Positions 23,750 to 36,533 are shown, counted from the stretch's first letter. The stretch: 64,000 bases of DNA from Batillaria attramentaria (GCA_018292915.2 JACVVK020000201.1:298501-362500), one strand, 5' to 3'. Numbers and translations are program-made. The notes: generated from the letters alone by a model not told the origin.

Positions 23750-25099
23750 TAAAAAAAAAGGCGTTATCAAAAGCAAATTATTTTACGGTCACGCACACAC
23801 TCTGACCTCCCAAAATTACAAAAAAGTAAGGTGCAGGTATACCTCAGTCAGCCCATAGGTATGATTTTATTCTCCTTTTTTTTTTCTTTTTTTTTTTCTT
23901 TTTTTTTTGGAGGAGGTTGGGGGGGGGAAGGGGGACGGGGGTGGTTGGTTGCTAGGTTGGTTGGTATTATATTGCTCTCACCAAAGTCCCACACATCACA
24001 AACTAGCACAAAACATCAGTAAAACACAAAATAACACGTGACATTGTCGTATACAACGCATGTGGCTATAACGGTGCTATCCAACCCGAAATAATCGTTT
24101 GCGTACATCAGAGTATATTCTCGTTAACTAACTTATTATACTGAAGAGTTTGAAACTGCTTACGTGGTATCACATCAGTACAGGACAGCAATGTATAGTG
24201 ACTGACAGCCGCACACCAAACGACTATAGCTCACAGGCGAGTGTGATCTTAACAATGCTACAACTGAATGCAACGGACGTGTTTTCCGTAGGTATACAGC
24301 GATGATATGATGGGAAAATTCTGCAAAGAACGTGGGGGACAAAAAAAAATCACACACAGGCAACATCTTTTAACTACTGACAGTCTCCGGCAAACATGCA
24401 AATCCCTGTAGTAATTGTAATAATGTATTCACGAAAGGAAACTTAACCTCACCTTGTCACAACGACGTCTTGGCGTTTCGAGTCGGTCGATTGGAAATCC
24501 CCCTTCCGCTGGCCTTACTGATCCTTCGCGCTACCGGGAATCCAACTATACGCCCGCTAATTCATGGCGCAGGCAGCCGCGGTAGTGGCTGAAGAGGGCT
24601 GGGTGGCCAAAGAAGCGGACGGAGTGATGCGTGGGAGGGTGGGTGGCGACAAACTCCACCAAAAACAACACAGCCGCGAAACTCGTCAGTCGCGCCTCTC
24701 CCAGGTCTTCTGATTCACAATCTGAGTGGATGTGAGTCCCTTGGGTAGAGTTTCGGAATCCGATCCTAAGCAACAGAATAACGCCGACTGTCCTCGTGTC
24801 CCCCAAGCCGTGTGTGTCACACCATTAGCCACAACGTAAGGAGCTGCCCGTCCGCGCCCTTCTGTGTCCACCAGTTAACTTGCAATTGTGGAATGTTTAA
24901 TGGGAGACGGAACTTGGTTCTCCTGTGTGTGTGTGGCTCAGATCCTGCTTGCCGGCCTACTTCAGCTGAGCTGGCCGCTGTCAAATCCGTTGCTCGCCGC
25001 TCAGTCTCTGCTCGGAGTGAATAAACCTGAAAAAAACTTGTCGCTTGAACTCCGAAGTTTGTCTCATCTCCCTAAGGCCTCTCCACTTACTACGGGCAT

Positions 25100-25188
<89 letters not shown>

Positions 25189-25547
25189 CTTTTTTTATTG
25201 TCTTTTTTCGGTTGGATGGTTTGTTTGTTTGTTTGTTTGTTTGTTTGTTTTGTGCTGTTCTTTTCAAGGGTTTGTTACTTTTGCTGTTGTTCGTGGTTCA
25301 CCCCCCCCCCCCTTTTCTTTTTCTGTTTTCTTTTCTGTTTTTTTTTCTCTTTTGTTGTTGTTGTTGTTGTTTTTGTTTTGTTTTGTTTTGTTTTGTGTTT
25401 TGTGGGTTTTTTGGTTTGTTTGTTTTTAAGGGGGGATTTGTTGTTTGGTGTTGTTGTTGTTGTTGTTTTTGGGGTTTTTTTTTTTGGTTTGTTTGGTTTT
25501 GTTTGGTGGGTTGTCGTTGTTGTTGTTGTTACTGCTGTTGTTGTTGC

Positions 25548-25578
<31 letters not shown>

Positions 25579-26070
25579 GGTGGTGGTGGTGTTAAATCAG
25601 TTTAACAGGCAAACCTCGCTATAGGACTCGGAAAGTAGTCGGTTCAGAATGATGATGGAAAGACCCGGCTGTCACGAAAACCTAGCAAACAAAATGAAAT
25701 ACGCGACCGTAAACTTCCACACAAATACCAGCCGACCTTCTGGCAGTCCAAGCCGAAAGCAGCGTCACAAATCATAGAAAATTAATTAAAGACGATGGTT
25801 CAGAAATGTCATCTGCAACGACACTGTCCGCGTTGCCAGGATATGCACCGAGACGGACTCGACAAGCGCCCTGCAGCGGGCACCCACACACAGACAAACA
25901 GACGCACGCACTCCGCGCTGGCGGCTGCAGCAGCGGCAACCTGAACGGCACTTTGTTTCCAGAGCTATCGTAGACATCAGAGTGATGTTGAGTCGATCAA
26001 TAGACCGGCGCACGGCACCCTGCCGGTATCTTTCATGGCTGCCCCTGTCACTGACAGCAGCGCTCGCACC
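23750..26070. other. No gene recognised
   Basis: Poly(T)/poly(G) at 23876-23945 and the low-complexity run at 25103. The stretch 24.4-25.07 kb is GC-richer, with an AATAAA near its end (25020), but has no gene-like frame. Confidence 0.5.
25103..25596 (+). repeat. (TG)n tract followed by T/G-rich low-complexity DNA
   Basis: (GT)n from 25103 to about 25186, then (TTTG)n, (TTG)n and (GGT)n to 25591. Long frames across it are made only of repeats. Confidence 0.9.
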
Positions 26071-26072
26071 TT

Positions 26073-26480
26073 GCAGTAATAACAATAATAATAATAATTG
26101 AGAAGTGTGTAAGGCGGTTTACCCAATTTCTTTAACTAGCTCAAAGCGCCGCGAGCTGAACCCAGCACACACGCTCACGTGAGCCACACGCATTCTCTCA
26201 AACACTGGACATGAACACATTACAGTCACGTGGGGCGAAGGGTCAGCTCAGCAATTTAAGTAGAATTACATTTATTTTCAAATTTTGTGGGCTTAACATT
26301 TCCAAAGCAGAGAGGGGAGGAAGCCGGAGTACCCTGAGAGAACACCCCCGACGGTCGGTCCGAATGAACGGTGTCACTTGAAGTACGAGAAGGAAACATT
26401 CTTTGCCCCGACTGAGTGGCTGGGACTCGAACCTGGCCTCTCCCATTGGTGACTGACGAAGTCTCAGTCTTAACCACGAG
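26073..26480 (-). mobile_element. SINE family A with tRNA-like head
   Basis: The only copy here with its tRNA-related 5' end. On the minus strand an A-box-like TGGTCTCGTGG is followed by a perfect B box (GGTTCGAGTCC, about 26434-26424), then the family body and an (ATT)n tail at 26098-26073. The head continues into a 28-bp tandem array at 26482-26848. Confidence 0.8.
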
Positions 26481-26481
26481 A

Positions 26482-26848
26482 CCAGTGACGAAGTCTGTTA
26501 ACCGCGAGACCAGTGACGAAGTCTGTTAACCGCGAGACCAGTGACGAAGTCTGTTAACCGCGAGACCAGTGACGAAGTCTGTTAACCGCGAGACCAGTGA
26601 CGAAGTCTGTTAACCGCGAGACCAGTGACGAAGTCTGTTAACCGCGAGACCAGTGACGAAGTCTGTTAACCGCGAGACCAGTGACGAAGTCTGTTAACCG
26701 CGAGACCAGTAACGAAGTCTGTTAACCGCGAGACCAGTGACGAAGTCTGTTAACCGCGAGACCAGTGACGAAGTCTGTTAACCGTGAGACCAGTGACGAA
26801 GTCTGTTAACCGCGAGACCAGTGACGAAGTCTGTTAACCGCGAGACCA
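26482..26848 (-). repeat. 28-bp minisatellite (13 copies) grown from a SINE A-box region
   Basis: Thirteen nearly identical 28-bp units (GACGAAGTCTGTTAACCGCG as core) follow a diverged first unit that is the A-box half of the adjacent SINE. Only two unit variants were noticed (GTAACG at about 26709, CCGTGAG at about 26783), so expansion is recent. On the minus strand each unit holds TGGTCTCGCGGTTAAC, an A-box-like sequence. Confidence 0.9.
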
Positions 26849-26849
26849 C

Positions 26850-28530
26850 CGACTGCGCCGGAGTACTTCTCTCTTGCGTGCTAATCTTCATTATTGCAAT
26901 CACGGGCTTATCGAGGTTATCTTGCCGTCACTGATGCAGTGTATGAAATGGATTATTCAGTTGAAGTATTTCGGGATATGAGGGGGGGGGGGGGGTGTTT
27001 GTTTGTCTGTTTGCTTTTTGTGTCAAGTGTTTGCTTGACGTGGGTACGACTGGCAGAACTTGTCTTTTGGTTGAATTGATGTCTAGTTCAGTCTCGTTCC
27101 AGATTGTGTATGCGCTTTGAGTTTTGGCTTTTGCGTATCTTCATCTCAGTTTTTAAGTTCTCAAGGTCCAGTCAGGTCACTGTAGGCAAAATTCCAGTGG
27201 TGGAGGAAAGACAACTCTGTACTGAGGTCTCAGTTTTGATGAACATGCAACATGCTTTTAGTCTCCCTTCTCCTGCATTGCGCTCGACCAATACAAAGAC
27301 TCTCACAACTTTGAGGGTTTTTTTTTTATTTTTCATTTCATAGTCTGTTGTTGTTGTTAAATGATGTAACCTGTTTCACCAGATACTGGGCGGCCGTGTA
27401 ATCATCCACATCATAAGACGTGTCATACCAAGGGAAGCACCCACAAAGTCGCATCCGGGAAGTCGGTGAATCTTGGCTGTGTGGCCGCGGCAACAAGCCT
27501 CCCCATTGGGCCGTGGCACAGCCGCTCTGGGCCAAGGTAGGAAAAATTCCGCTTGCCTCGGCTGGGACTCGAACCCGGGTCTCAAGGTCAGCCGTCCGGC
27601 ATGGCCCGAAGTGTTAACCACTACACTTCGGGGGCCTTTCAAGTCAGTTTTTTTTCTTCTTCTTTTTCTTTCTTTCTTTCTTTTTTGACAGAATCCGTGT
27701 TAGCAGAGACAGTGGATAAGGGAGACTGGAAACCCCGGGGAACCACAGATTACCTCGGCCTCGCCAGGCATGATCAGTTTTGCTTGAAAAACTACCACCT
27801 TTTTCAGTTCCCCTTTTTTTCATCCGTTCCGAAAGCCTCCGTTCAGTGTTTTTGGTTTGTTTGGTTTTTTGTTGTTGTTTTTTTTGGTTTGTTTGTTTGT
27901 TTGTTTTCCAGTGGTTATTTATAGTGTTTAGTTTTGCAGCTTTGATTCAACGTGACTAGACAGACTGAAGTTCAAATTTACAGATTTGTAGTTATTTTCA
28001 GCAGTCTAATATCGCTTTTTCTCCGAAAACTCTGCAAATTTTTTAAGCCGTCCGATTGTTGCAAATTCAAGTTGCTTGATAACTTCATTTTCCCCCTTTC
28101 AGACATGATTTCTGCCTTCGCCTTACTTATTCGTGTTTTCCAAGTTCTTGTGCAATGCAGCTTCCACTTGAAAAGTTGGTTTGACAAAGGCTTTCTGAGA
28201 TAATTTGTCAGTCAGTCAGTTCTGATGTTCGCCACTGCGCCCTCGGCGACTCAGTGATGAGTCCAAGAGGGTATTATACCGGCCGTCACTGACCCGGCGT
28301 GGCTGAGCCGGGCGCCGGGTTTCCAGTCTTCCCTGTTCGTAACACTATGTTAATTATCACGTGACCATGGCCGCTGAACATGCTTCATCCGGTCAGTAGT
28401 TATGTTTGTTTCTGGTCAGTTAAAAAATTCTGTCAAAAAACCAAACCGCTCACTGACAAAATACTTGCCGATATGGCAGCGATATGGTGAAAAGTGAATC
28501 ACTGGCAGTGTACAAAAGTTGGCCAAATGT
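26850..28530. other. No gene recognised apart from one SINE
   Basis: T-rich DNA with (TTTG)n at about 27856-27904. The interval leads to the TJAP1-like promoter. Confidence 0.5.
27470..27642 (-). mobile_element. Third tRNA-derived SINE type
   Basis: Minus strand reads GAAGTGTAGTGGTTAACACT (A-box-like), then GGGTTCGAGTCCCAGCC (perfect B box), then a GC-rich body. It is distinct from families A and B in the parts outside the pol III boxes. The 3' end is not clear. Confidence 0.5.
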
Positions 28531-28531
28531 A

Positions 28532-28608
28532 ACACACGTCCATCCCTGTACCCGGGGCCGACGCTACCTAGAGTAGCGTCGGCCCCGGGTACAGGGATGA
28601 CACACGTC
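28532..28608. mobile_element. 59-bp palindrome with 9-bp direct repeats
   Basis: Arms of 27 bp (28541-28567 and 28573-28599) are exact reverse complements around a 5-bp loop (CTAGA). They begin CATCCCTGTACCCGGGGCCG. The direct repeat ACACACGTC flanks both sides (28532-28540 and 28600-28608), as expected for a transposon footprint with a 9-bp target duplication. It lies about 100 bp before the NRF1/ETS promoter of the TJAP1-like gene. Confidence 0.85.
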
Positions 28609-28705
28609 GCACACAAGCAACCCGGACCCTTCGGTCTTTGGAGTAACTTGATGTATATCCACTGCGCCATCGCACACCGTTTCAGGAAGAAAGTGAATGC
28701 TTAGG

Positions 28706-28735
28706 GCGCATGCGCGGAGTAGAAACGGAAGTGAC
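28706..28735 (+). promoter_or_regulatory. GC-rich promoter of the TJAP1-like gene (NRF1 and ETS motifs)
   Basis: GCGCATGCGC (28706-28715) is a perfect NRF-1 type palindrome, followed 10 bp later by CGGAAGTGAC (28726-28735), an ETS-family site. This pairing is typical of TATA-less animal promoters. It lies about 1 kb upstream of the TJAP1-like start codon and before a candidate non-coding exon with a donor near 28826 (CAG/GTAGAG). Confidence 0.55.
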
Positions 28736-29717
28736 ATTGACCAGCCAGCTTGGCAAACGTAAACTTTCTCTTTGACGAAGACAAGTACTCGTGTCTGTAG
28801 GCGGCGTGTGCTTCGTGCATCACACAGGTAGAGCTGTTAGACCACACGGCAGAGACATCGTTTCATCGGTTAGACAGGATAATTATATTGAACTAGAATC
28901 AGTGGGTTGGAAGCTATGGAAACGCGGAGACAAGACGTGTCGTTCGCAGTGTCACTATTTCATGCTGGGGGCAAATGATTCATCGCCATATAATAGAGGT
29001 TTTACGTCCAAGCCAGGAAATTCAGGGTTGTAAATGGCGTAACTGCATCAGCGATATTAACAGCAGCTTTCAGCAGTTTCCAATGACTGAAATTGTAAGA
29101 AATGATGCCCCCGCCCTACCCCCTAGACACACACACGCATGGACATTTTTACTTCAGCTGGTCTATTCTGATCATCCATCTGTTCCTTCCACCTGGCCTG
29201 ACACAATGGCCGAATGCACACCAGTCTCCAGCATGTAATTATTTTGATCAAAATCGCTACTAATGAGTATTAACTATTGAGACCAGCTATACATTTAAAT
29301 AACCAGTGAGAACACAGTGCATGCTCTGCCTTGTAAAGTTGTATGCAGTGCTTGCATTTTCCACACATGCTGAATCACATCTTCAATGAACCCAGTATGT
29401 TTGGTGGTACATACATATGAAACAGTCTAGTGACTTCAATGGTTTATAGCTCACACAAAATTTTGGAAGTGGTAGCAAACCATAATCAAGTTCAAGGGAA
29501 ATTATTCATGATTTTCCAGTGCACAACACATCAGAGTGAAGAGTACTGTTCTAATCATAGAAGGCTTCAGATTATCTTTGGCAAAAGACAGGATCAGTAA
29601 TTGTTTTCCCATGTTTGTGTCACAGGGCGAGATGTAATATTAGAGCTGTTACTGATGACGGCTCTGGCAGTCCATGTTCTTGGCAGGATTAAACGCTTGC
29701 GGTCGGAATCTACCATC

Positions 29718-32657
29718 ATGGCAGCCATAGTTTGTAAGGTAATGAATTCATGCAGAAATTGGTTTACATTAGACACTTAACCTTTTGATGAGTCCCAACC
29801 AGGACAATTTACGCAGGTAAAATCATAGTCATAATTCTGTCACACACACACGCGCACGCACACGCACACACACACACACACACACTTTTCTGTCAAATGG
29901 AATGAATCCTTGTGTGTGAGGTATATACACCACCCAGTTTAGACAATATTAATGAATGATGTGAGTTGTAGGGAATTGATTTGGGAATTGATTTTCTGGT
30001 CGCAAGGTTTTATTGACTTCCAAGGCATGGCACTGTACAACAACACAGTTTTGGTGACAGATGTTTCAAGCCGTTGTGCATACTGATAGCGTTACTGGCT
30101 GCTCTTTGCTGCTGAAGCTTTTGACTAGGATGACACAGCATCAGCTAAAGGAATAATTTGTGAAAGGCTAACCTGGATCATTGTGATGGGATACTGTGTG
30201 TTAATACCTCAGAATTTTTAAGTACACTGTAGTTGTACTCGGACTTGGGACTTGTTGTAGTACCACTTGCTGTATAGTGGAAGTGGGGTCGTTTTGGTTT
30301 TATATAATGTGTTTTTGTTTCTCTTTTCCTTTTTTAATCTAAATTTTAATACTGACTATCTTTCAGGAGTGTGGATGTGCCTGCCATAACTGTGCTGTTG
30401 CAACATCAAAGTGAGTAAAATTTTCATCCTCGTAAATGCTTGACTGTGATCCTTGAGTTCCGAGAGAGTAGCAATTTTACATCTTTTTCTTTTAGTTTTA
30501 CAATAAATTCCCAGTTATACTAGTGATAAAATGTCTGTTCTTATTTTTATAGAAGCTCTCTGTTTTGTCTTGTCTTCAGAAACAAAAGAGCACTTATTAA
30601 TCTGACTCGGCTTCAGCTGTGGATCATGTCAGAAATGACACCCTGTTCAGATTGTGAAGGCTTCAGTAGAAATATTTTTTATGCTGGCTGACTCTTTGCT
30701 GTGTCTATAGAAGTTCAGTACATCTACATGTACAACTGATTGATTGGGTCTCCATTCACTTAATTCAGGTGTGGATGTAGAGTGGAGGATTAGGAACCTG
30801 TCCTTGTGGGAACTGTGATTCAGATTTCTTTTGTGGCTTGCAGCCTTGACCTTCAGGAGCAGATTGAGGGGTTGCGGAGTCAGCTGCAGAAGAGTCAGGC
30901 CAGCCTTGGCCAAGTTGAGCTGGAAATAATGGAGGGCAGACAGACTACTGATGTGGAGCTTGCCAAGACCAAGGAGGAGCTGGCACGCCTCCGAGACCGC
31001 TATGATCGTCTCATGGAAAGCCACAAGAAGATGCAGAAACTCAACAACAACCTGGAGGACAAACTGCTGCGATTGGTAGGACCCTTTCCTTGTTACACTG
31101 TCTCTCTGTCTCTTGTCTCTCTCCCTCTTGTGTGTTTTCTTCATGTGTTTTCTCTCTCTCTCTCTCTCTCCCTCTCTGTGTCGCATGCGTCTCCACTCCA
31201 CTCTCCCTTCCAATGTAACACTACATGTACTAGTCTTAATATCTGGTGTACCTGACGTGTGTGTAGAACTAGAAGTAAACTTTTTCGTTTGTAGGTGAAC
31301 CAGTTTGAAGGGGAGAAGAGTGGACTGCAGGCAGAGTTGACTGACATAACCACACGTTTACAGGATGCCAGAGCCTACATACAGGAGCTGGAGGAAGAAA
31401 ACGTATGTTGGTCCTGATTATTTAGGTTTTTTTGTGTGTGGAACACTAACTGCAGCTGCCATTCCCAAATGGTTGCAGTCAGAACATTATTGGTGGGTGG
31501 CGGTTACTGTGTAGTGATGTACCACTGGAAAGTATGACTCCCACGTGATTGACCGTTGTATAAACTAAAGGGTGGTGTGTAACTAAGGGTGTTTAAGAAT
31601 GCATTATTGCATGCAGTTAGTCCGAAATGCCTACACACTTGGATTGTGTCAGGAATGCAAATTTTGCTTTATTTAATAATTATAATTCTGGAAGTTCATG
31701 CAGTCAGTGTTTACCGTGGTACAGGTTTGTGCAGCGTACTGCTAGTGTCTAGTCTAGGATCACTATTGTGTTCTGGTGGTCTTGTGTGCGCTTGATTTTG
31801 ATTTTGTTTGGTTGCAGGAGAAGTACAGAAGTGACTGCAACATGGCTGTTCAGATGTTGCAGTGCAAGCCATCCAGTTTTGTTGGCCAGAGGCTGAGTGG
31901 GGTTAGTTCGTTTACTGTATGTACATAATTTAAAACAGTGCCTGGATTTTCAAGCCAGGTGCTTTCATAAATGTCTATAATGCATTGCCTGGTATTGAGC
32001 AACTGCGGCTGCCGAAGTTCTTCATCGGTGTGAGTCTCATGGACACAGCAGGTCTGAAATGCAGTATACAGTACAATCAACCTAATTTTGTTTAGCTTGA
32101 CTTAGAAGGGGTGTTTCAACTTAAGTAAACTTACCACACTTGCCAAGAAAAGATTTGTTAACCTTCTTCTTTGGTTGCAGATGTTGGTAAATAGTGCTTG
32201 CATCTTTCCTGTCTTTCAGCTTCCAGTTGAGCTGCAGGAACGTGTGCGGAAATACATGACACGGGAGCAGCAGCTTCAGTCACAGAAGGCGGAGGAAGAA
32301 CGCCTGCTGCGAGTGCCCATCCCCACGTTCCCCCCCACAGCTATGGTGTTTTCCGTCGACTCCCAGCACAACGGAGGAGCCAGCTCTTCCAACGGAAGCA
32401 GTGGTGCAGAGGGGAAAGACACTGTGCCCATGTCACTTATCGCTCGTGTATTGACTCAGGGCCCGCGGAAACATAACCCTTTGAGGTCGTACCTTTGTGT
32501 GAACTGTCGGCAGGACACTGTCGTGACCGACAAGGCCTCGCAGGCAAACTTGTTATTGGACCAGAGCATTGTAGTTGATCGCATTCCATCCAACAGTGCG
32601 CATCATGGGACCTCAGCCCGTGTGTATCGCACCAGTTCTTCCGAGTCCAGTCCGTAA
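29718..32657 (+). CDS. TJAP1: TJAP1/BEGAIN-family coiled-coil protein, six coding exons
   Basis: Probable invertebrate counterpart of vertebrate tight-junction-associated protein 1 (Pilt) and BEGAIN, which are junctional, Golgi or postsynaptic scaffold proteins. Coding exons: 29718-29738, 30367-30410, 30844-31075, 31295-31402, 31818-31901, 32220-32657; 308 residues. The N-terminus is a compact Cys motif (CKECGCACHNC, residues 6-16) split over two tiny exons. Residues about 22-140 are a long coiled coil. Family signatures follow: EKYRSDCNMAVQMLQCK (136 onward), LPVELQERVRKYM, and VPMSLIARVL, matching the YRxDCNxAxQLLxC, LPxxxQxxV and VPTxVIAxVLEKP blocks of TJAP1 and BEGAIN. The C-terminal part is Ser-rich with a CVNC pair. 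The protein is shorter than vertebrate members. A GTAAGC at 32654 could be a donor extending the C-terminus in another isoform. The second exon starts at 29626 after CACAG, giving a 92-bp 5' UTR piece. Confidence 0.85.
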
Positions 32658-33970
32658 GCCTGACGTCGAATGTCTGCTGTTGTGATACTAGTCATGTGCA
32701 TGATCCATGACGTACTCTTGCTTTTGCCCTCAAGATGTGCTGCTTGACGGAGGATTTTGTGTTGGTAAAAAAATTTCTCAGTGTGTAGAGATCACATCTT
32801 ACAAGGACACTTGATGTTGGTGTTTGGTTGGGTTTGTTTTTTTCTCTCTCTCTTTATTTTTCCTTCCTTTTTTCTCTGCCTTCCTAATCTGTCATTACAG
32901 ATTAAGTGGTAGCAGTTTACTCAAGGAAAGAGTGTCTGACATAACCAGGAATTTGATTCTCCTGCCAGTCAGTGGAATTTTGACTTTTTAAAAGTCCATG
33001 GGTGATAATTCTCTCTCACGGGTCTATTTGTTCTCTTTGGCTAAAACCGGTAGAGATTAAACATAAACAGATGTCCGCGCTTTTCACTTATCTCCACTCA
33101 CATGCCTTGATGACAGAGGGAAGCATTCTCATAGTATACATAACAATTGGCTTTAGCTTTAAGATCAAGATTGTAATGCATGGGATGACCAAATTGATAA
33201 ACAGTAACATCAAAAACTGAGTTTTGTTCATGCTCTATCCTTCACTTATTGTATGTACATTTGAACAATCAGAGCTCAAGTAACTAGGGTTGTGATTTTT
33301 TTTTTTTTTTTCACTTGGCAGTCTGGTTCACAATTTATTTTTGGCATAACGTAAGCAACTGTTTCCAAAGAATCATGAATCAACAGTAAAGCTATTGACA
33401 CCATTGTTCACGCTGGTTGGAGCTTTACCCACACAAAACAGGCACTTTGTTTACAGCTGCCTTCAGGAGCAAGACAGATTCTTTTAGTATTTGTTTACAA
33501 AGCCAATAAATCATCTCATTTGATGGATGCATTCATGATTCTTGCCCTTGCTAAACTCTCCTGTTTCCCCGATAATCACCATATTTGCTGCACAAAAACA
33601 GTACTGCTAAGATTTCACTTTATTCCGAGATCCCAAAGCGTACATGCTAGTGTATGCTTGTGTAAGGTGACAGCTTTCCTCTACATCACTTGCAATGCAA
33701 CCACAGGTATTAATTTGAGGGACCTGCAAATTGCAGAGTGACATGCATACCGGTAAGTCTGTATGTGGTGTCACAAGAATGGAGGGAAGGGGAAGCAAAT
33801 AAATATCACTGAAAGTTGCTGGATACCGATTGTTAGTCAAAGACATCACACGCCCTACCCCCCCCCCCCCCCCCAAAAAAAAAAAGGCAAGGGGTGTGTG
33901 TGTGTGTGCCTGAAGTGATTAGAACTGAACCGATATGGGTCAGTCGAGAATGTGGGCAAAAATAAATAAG

Positions 33971-34144
33971 GGTGTTGGGGTGGGTGTTTAGGGGTGTAAC
34001 GTCTTTTCCCACCACATACGGGCGATATCAAAGACGGGGCAACGATGAAAAAGCCAGCACAAATATTTGGCCCCAGCCGGCATACGGACTCATGACCCGA
34101 GCATTGGAAGTCCAACGCTCTACCATTCGGACACCCCAGCTCCC
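33971..34144 (-). mobile_element. SINE family B in the 3' UTR of the TJAP1-like gene
   Basis: Reverse-orientation copy with a short flanking repeat AAATAAG (33964-33970 and 34145-34151). It is antisense to the host transcript. Confidence 0.75.
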
Positions 34145-35142
34145 AAATAAGTAGTAAAAACAATTTGGAGTTTCAAGAAATTGATTATAGTCCTGTGATT
34201 GAGTCAGATCTGTAACTGGTAGCCTTGGTACATGTACTTTCGTATTAGAGCAGTATTTTCTGGGCGCTACTTATTCTTGACTTTCTACATGTCTACGTGT
34301 TGATGTACCTTATTTATATACATACATATATGTTTATTTTCATTTGATGGAATACTCCTGGATTTCACTAGATGAGAGGCATAACCTTTGGGGGTTTGGT
34401 GCATTTGGAACTACTACTGGCATTATGTGGTGCAGTTTAATTGAAATAAATGTGTTTCTACCGAAGAATGTGAATCACCATGTACAGCACATTATTGTTG
34501 CATGTGCTTCGGTATGTTCTGCATACATACATGTATTTGGAACTCCCAAGGTCAGCATGTGCATGGACTAATTTTAACTTATTTTTGCTTGTTAGCATGG
34601 GAGCAGAATGGTGAAGTTCCTCAGTGCTGGGGATAAGCTGTGAATGAATACAATTATACAGTATACTGTATAGTATTATCTAGTCTATAGTTACACAGAA
34701 GATCAACTAAAAACTAAAATGTAGATATTGTGTCTTCGTTCTCCTGCTAGCTTTGTTTTCCTGTTTTGGTTTTGGGTATATGTTGGTTTTTAAATGTACA
34801 TACATAACAACTTGTGCTATGATGTCCATTGCTGAACCTGGCACCAACAGATGCATGGCTTTCCTTTGTTAGTCCTGTACAGGTTTGGTGTCATTTTGTA
34901 CGGATGGGAATCAAGACAGAAAGAAGAGAATGTGAAATGTTTATGCTAATTACAGTACCCCGATGTGTTCCTCTTGAGTCCTTGCTATGCTTTATTCATA
35001 TGAATGTGTATTGTCTGATTGTACATGTTTCAAACATGTAGATCTATACATGTGGCATGTAGATATGTAATTATAATTATTGTAGATACAGTCTACTCTG
35101 TTTTCATGCTTGTACAGTAAGATAAACACATTTGCAGTTTGC

Positions 35143-35148
35143 AATAAA
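35143..35148 (+). terminator. Poly(A) signal of the TJAP1-like gene
   Basis: AATAAA is followed about 20 nt later by a GT-rich stretch (GTGTGTTTTGT), the usual arrangement of a cleavage site. It would give a 2.5-kb 3' UTR containing one SINE (33971-34144) and a poly(C)-poly(A) tract. Confidence 0.55.
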
Positions 35149-35631
35149 AACATTTTCACCTCTTAGTGTGTTTTGTAACTCGTTCTGCCCGAGCTATGAC
35201 AATAGTCGTAACAGGATTTCAGCCCCACTGCCACGCTACAACTAGTCACAGCAGTTTTAGTGTGTGAAATCTTCGCTCTGCTGCACGGTTGCTACCCACA
35301 TACCAGGGTTTTTTGAGTGATCTCCCATAGAAATGGTGTGGTTTCACTGGTTACCGTTGTGCATGTTTTTCATGCAGTGTATGTAGTAAAAAGAATGACC
35401 AAAAGGCAGCAGCTTGGTGTCACCACAGGGGCTCCAGGCAGCTACATGTAGCATCAAAAGTGATGGTAGCATCAGTGTAGACAGGGTTAAAATTTTCATT
35501 CATACGCAGTTTCCTGGTTTCAGCTGTGCTTGGATGTCTTGGAAGCTTAACATACAGACATAAATGTACTCGCCGTTCTAACTGTATGTAAAGAAAATAA
35601 ACCCCAAAACACCATAATTTACCAAATGCAA

Positions 35632-35637
35632 TTTATT
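35632..35637 (-). terminator. Candidate poly(A) signal of SNW1
   Basis: AATAAA on the minus strand about 900 bp after the SNW1 stop, followed on that strand by a GT-rich stretch (GGTGTTTTGGGG). It would place the SNW1 3' end about 0.5 kb from that of the convergent TJAP1-like gene. Confidence 0.45.
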
Positions 35638-36533
35638 TGGCATTTTTACAGGGGAATGGAACATACTTCAAAACTAATTATCTAAAATCAACAGGCATAT
35701 TTGACAGCACAAGTTTTTTCATGGGTTGGAGTCTGACAGAAATGGGAGAGTCAAGTGAGAGTGTGCTTCATAGGGAATATGTGGTAATGCCCTTCGTAAA
35801 TTTCAGATGCACAGATTCATATTTAAGGTTCACCACTGCTTTTTTATACCCTGCCACGTTGACATGTGCACAAAACCAAAACAAATAACCCAAACTTGAG
35901 TAACATCTGTACATAACACAAATGCATCTCTGGAATCTAGTCCTCCTCTGTCCTGTGCACACACCATCACACATAAAATCTCTATCATCCTCTCACACAC
36001 ACAAACAATAATCTGCCCCCCCCACCCTCCCACAAACATATATATATTGAATCTGCTTTCAAGCAGGTGTTGTAAAATATTGTCACCATTTTTCTGAAGT
36101 TGAGAACAGCTATATAGTCTCTTCCCCATGGTTCCTCATCCATACACAGATGAACTGGCTCATTCATGACCAGCTCCTCAACAGCCAATTCCTTGAAACC
36201 AAGGCTGCGCCCTTTCCTACTGAGGTGGATGATCAAGGAAACGATCCCCCTCCTAACTCATACAGTCCTTTTGGCCCAACATCTTTTTTCCTCACTGAGG
36301 TAGTAGAACACTTCACGCATGAGCTCACATCAGCTCCTGTGCATGTCGTGATGCCATGCACTTGCATGTTCGAGGAAATTCTTCAAGAAACCCCAAGAGA
36401 GTTCTCGACTAAGTCTGTCAATGCTGAGATGGATTCCTGGGGGTGTTTCCACAAGCCAGGCCATGAGGATGCCCAGGCACTAACAACAGTGAATCTTTGA
36501 GCTGAATAAAACACGCAAGTCAACTCGGTGTCC

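Noticed and set aside
24800..25065. Possible solo LTR (promoter-like GC stretch, then AATAAA)
   Set aside because: No TG...CA borders, target duplication or second copy could be found by eye.
24888..25605. 235- and 166-codon frames rich in Cys, Val, Phe and Gly
   Set aside because: Translation of (GT)n, (TTG)n and (GGT)n low-complexity DNA.
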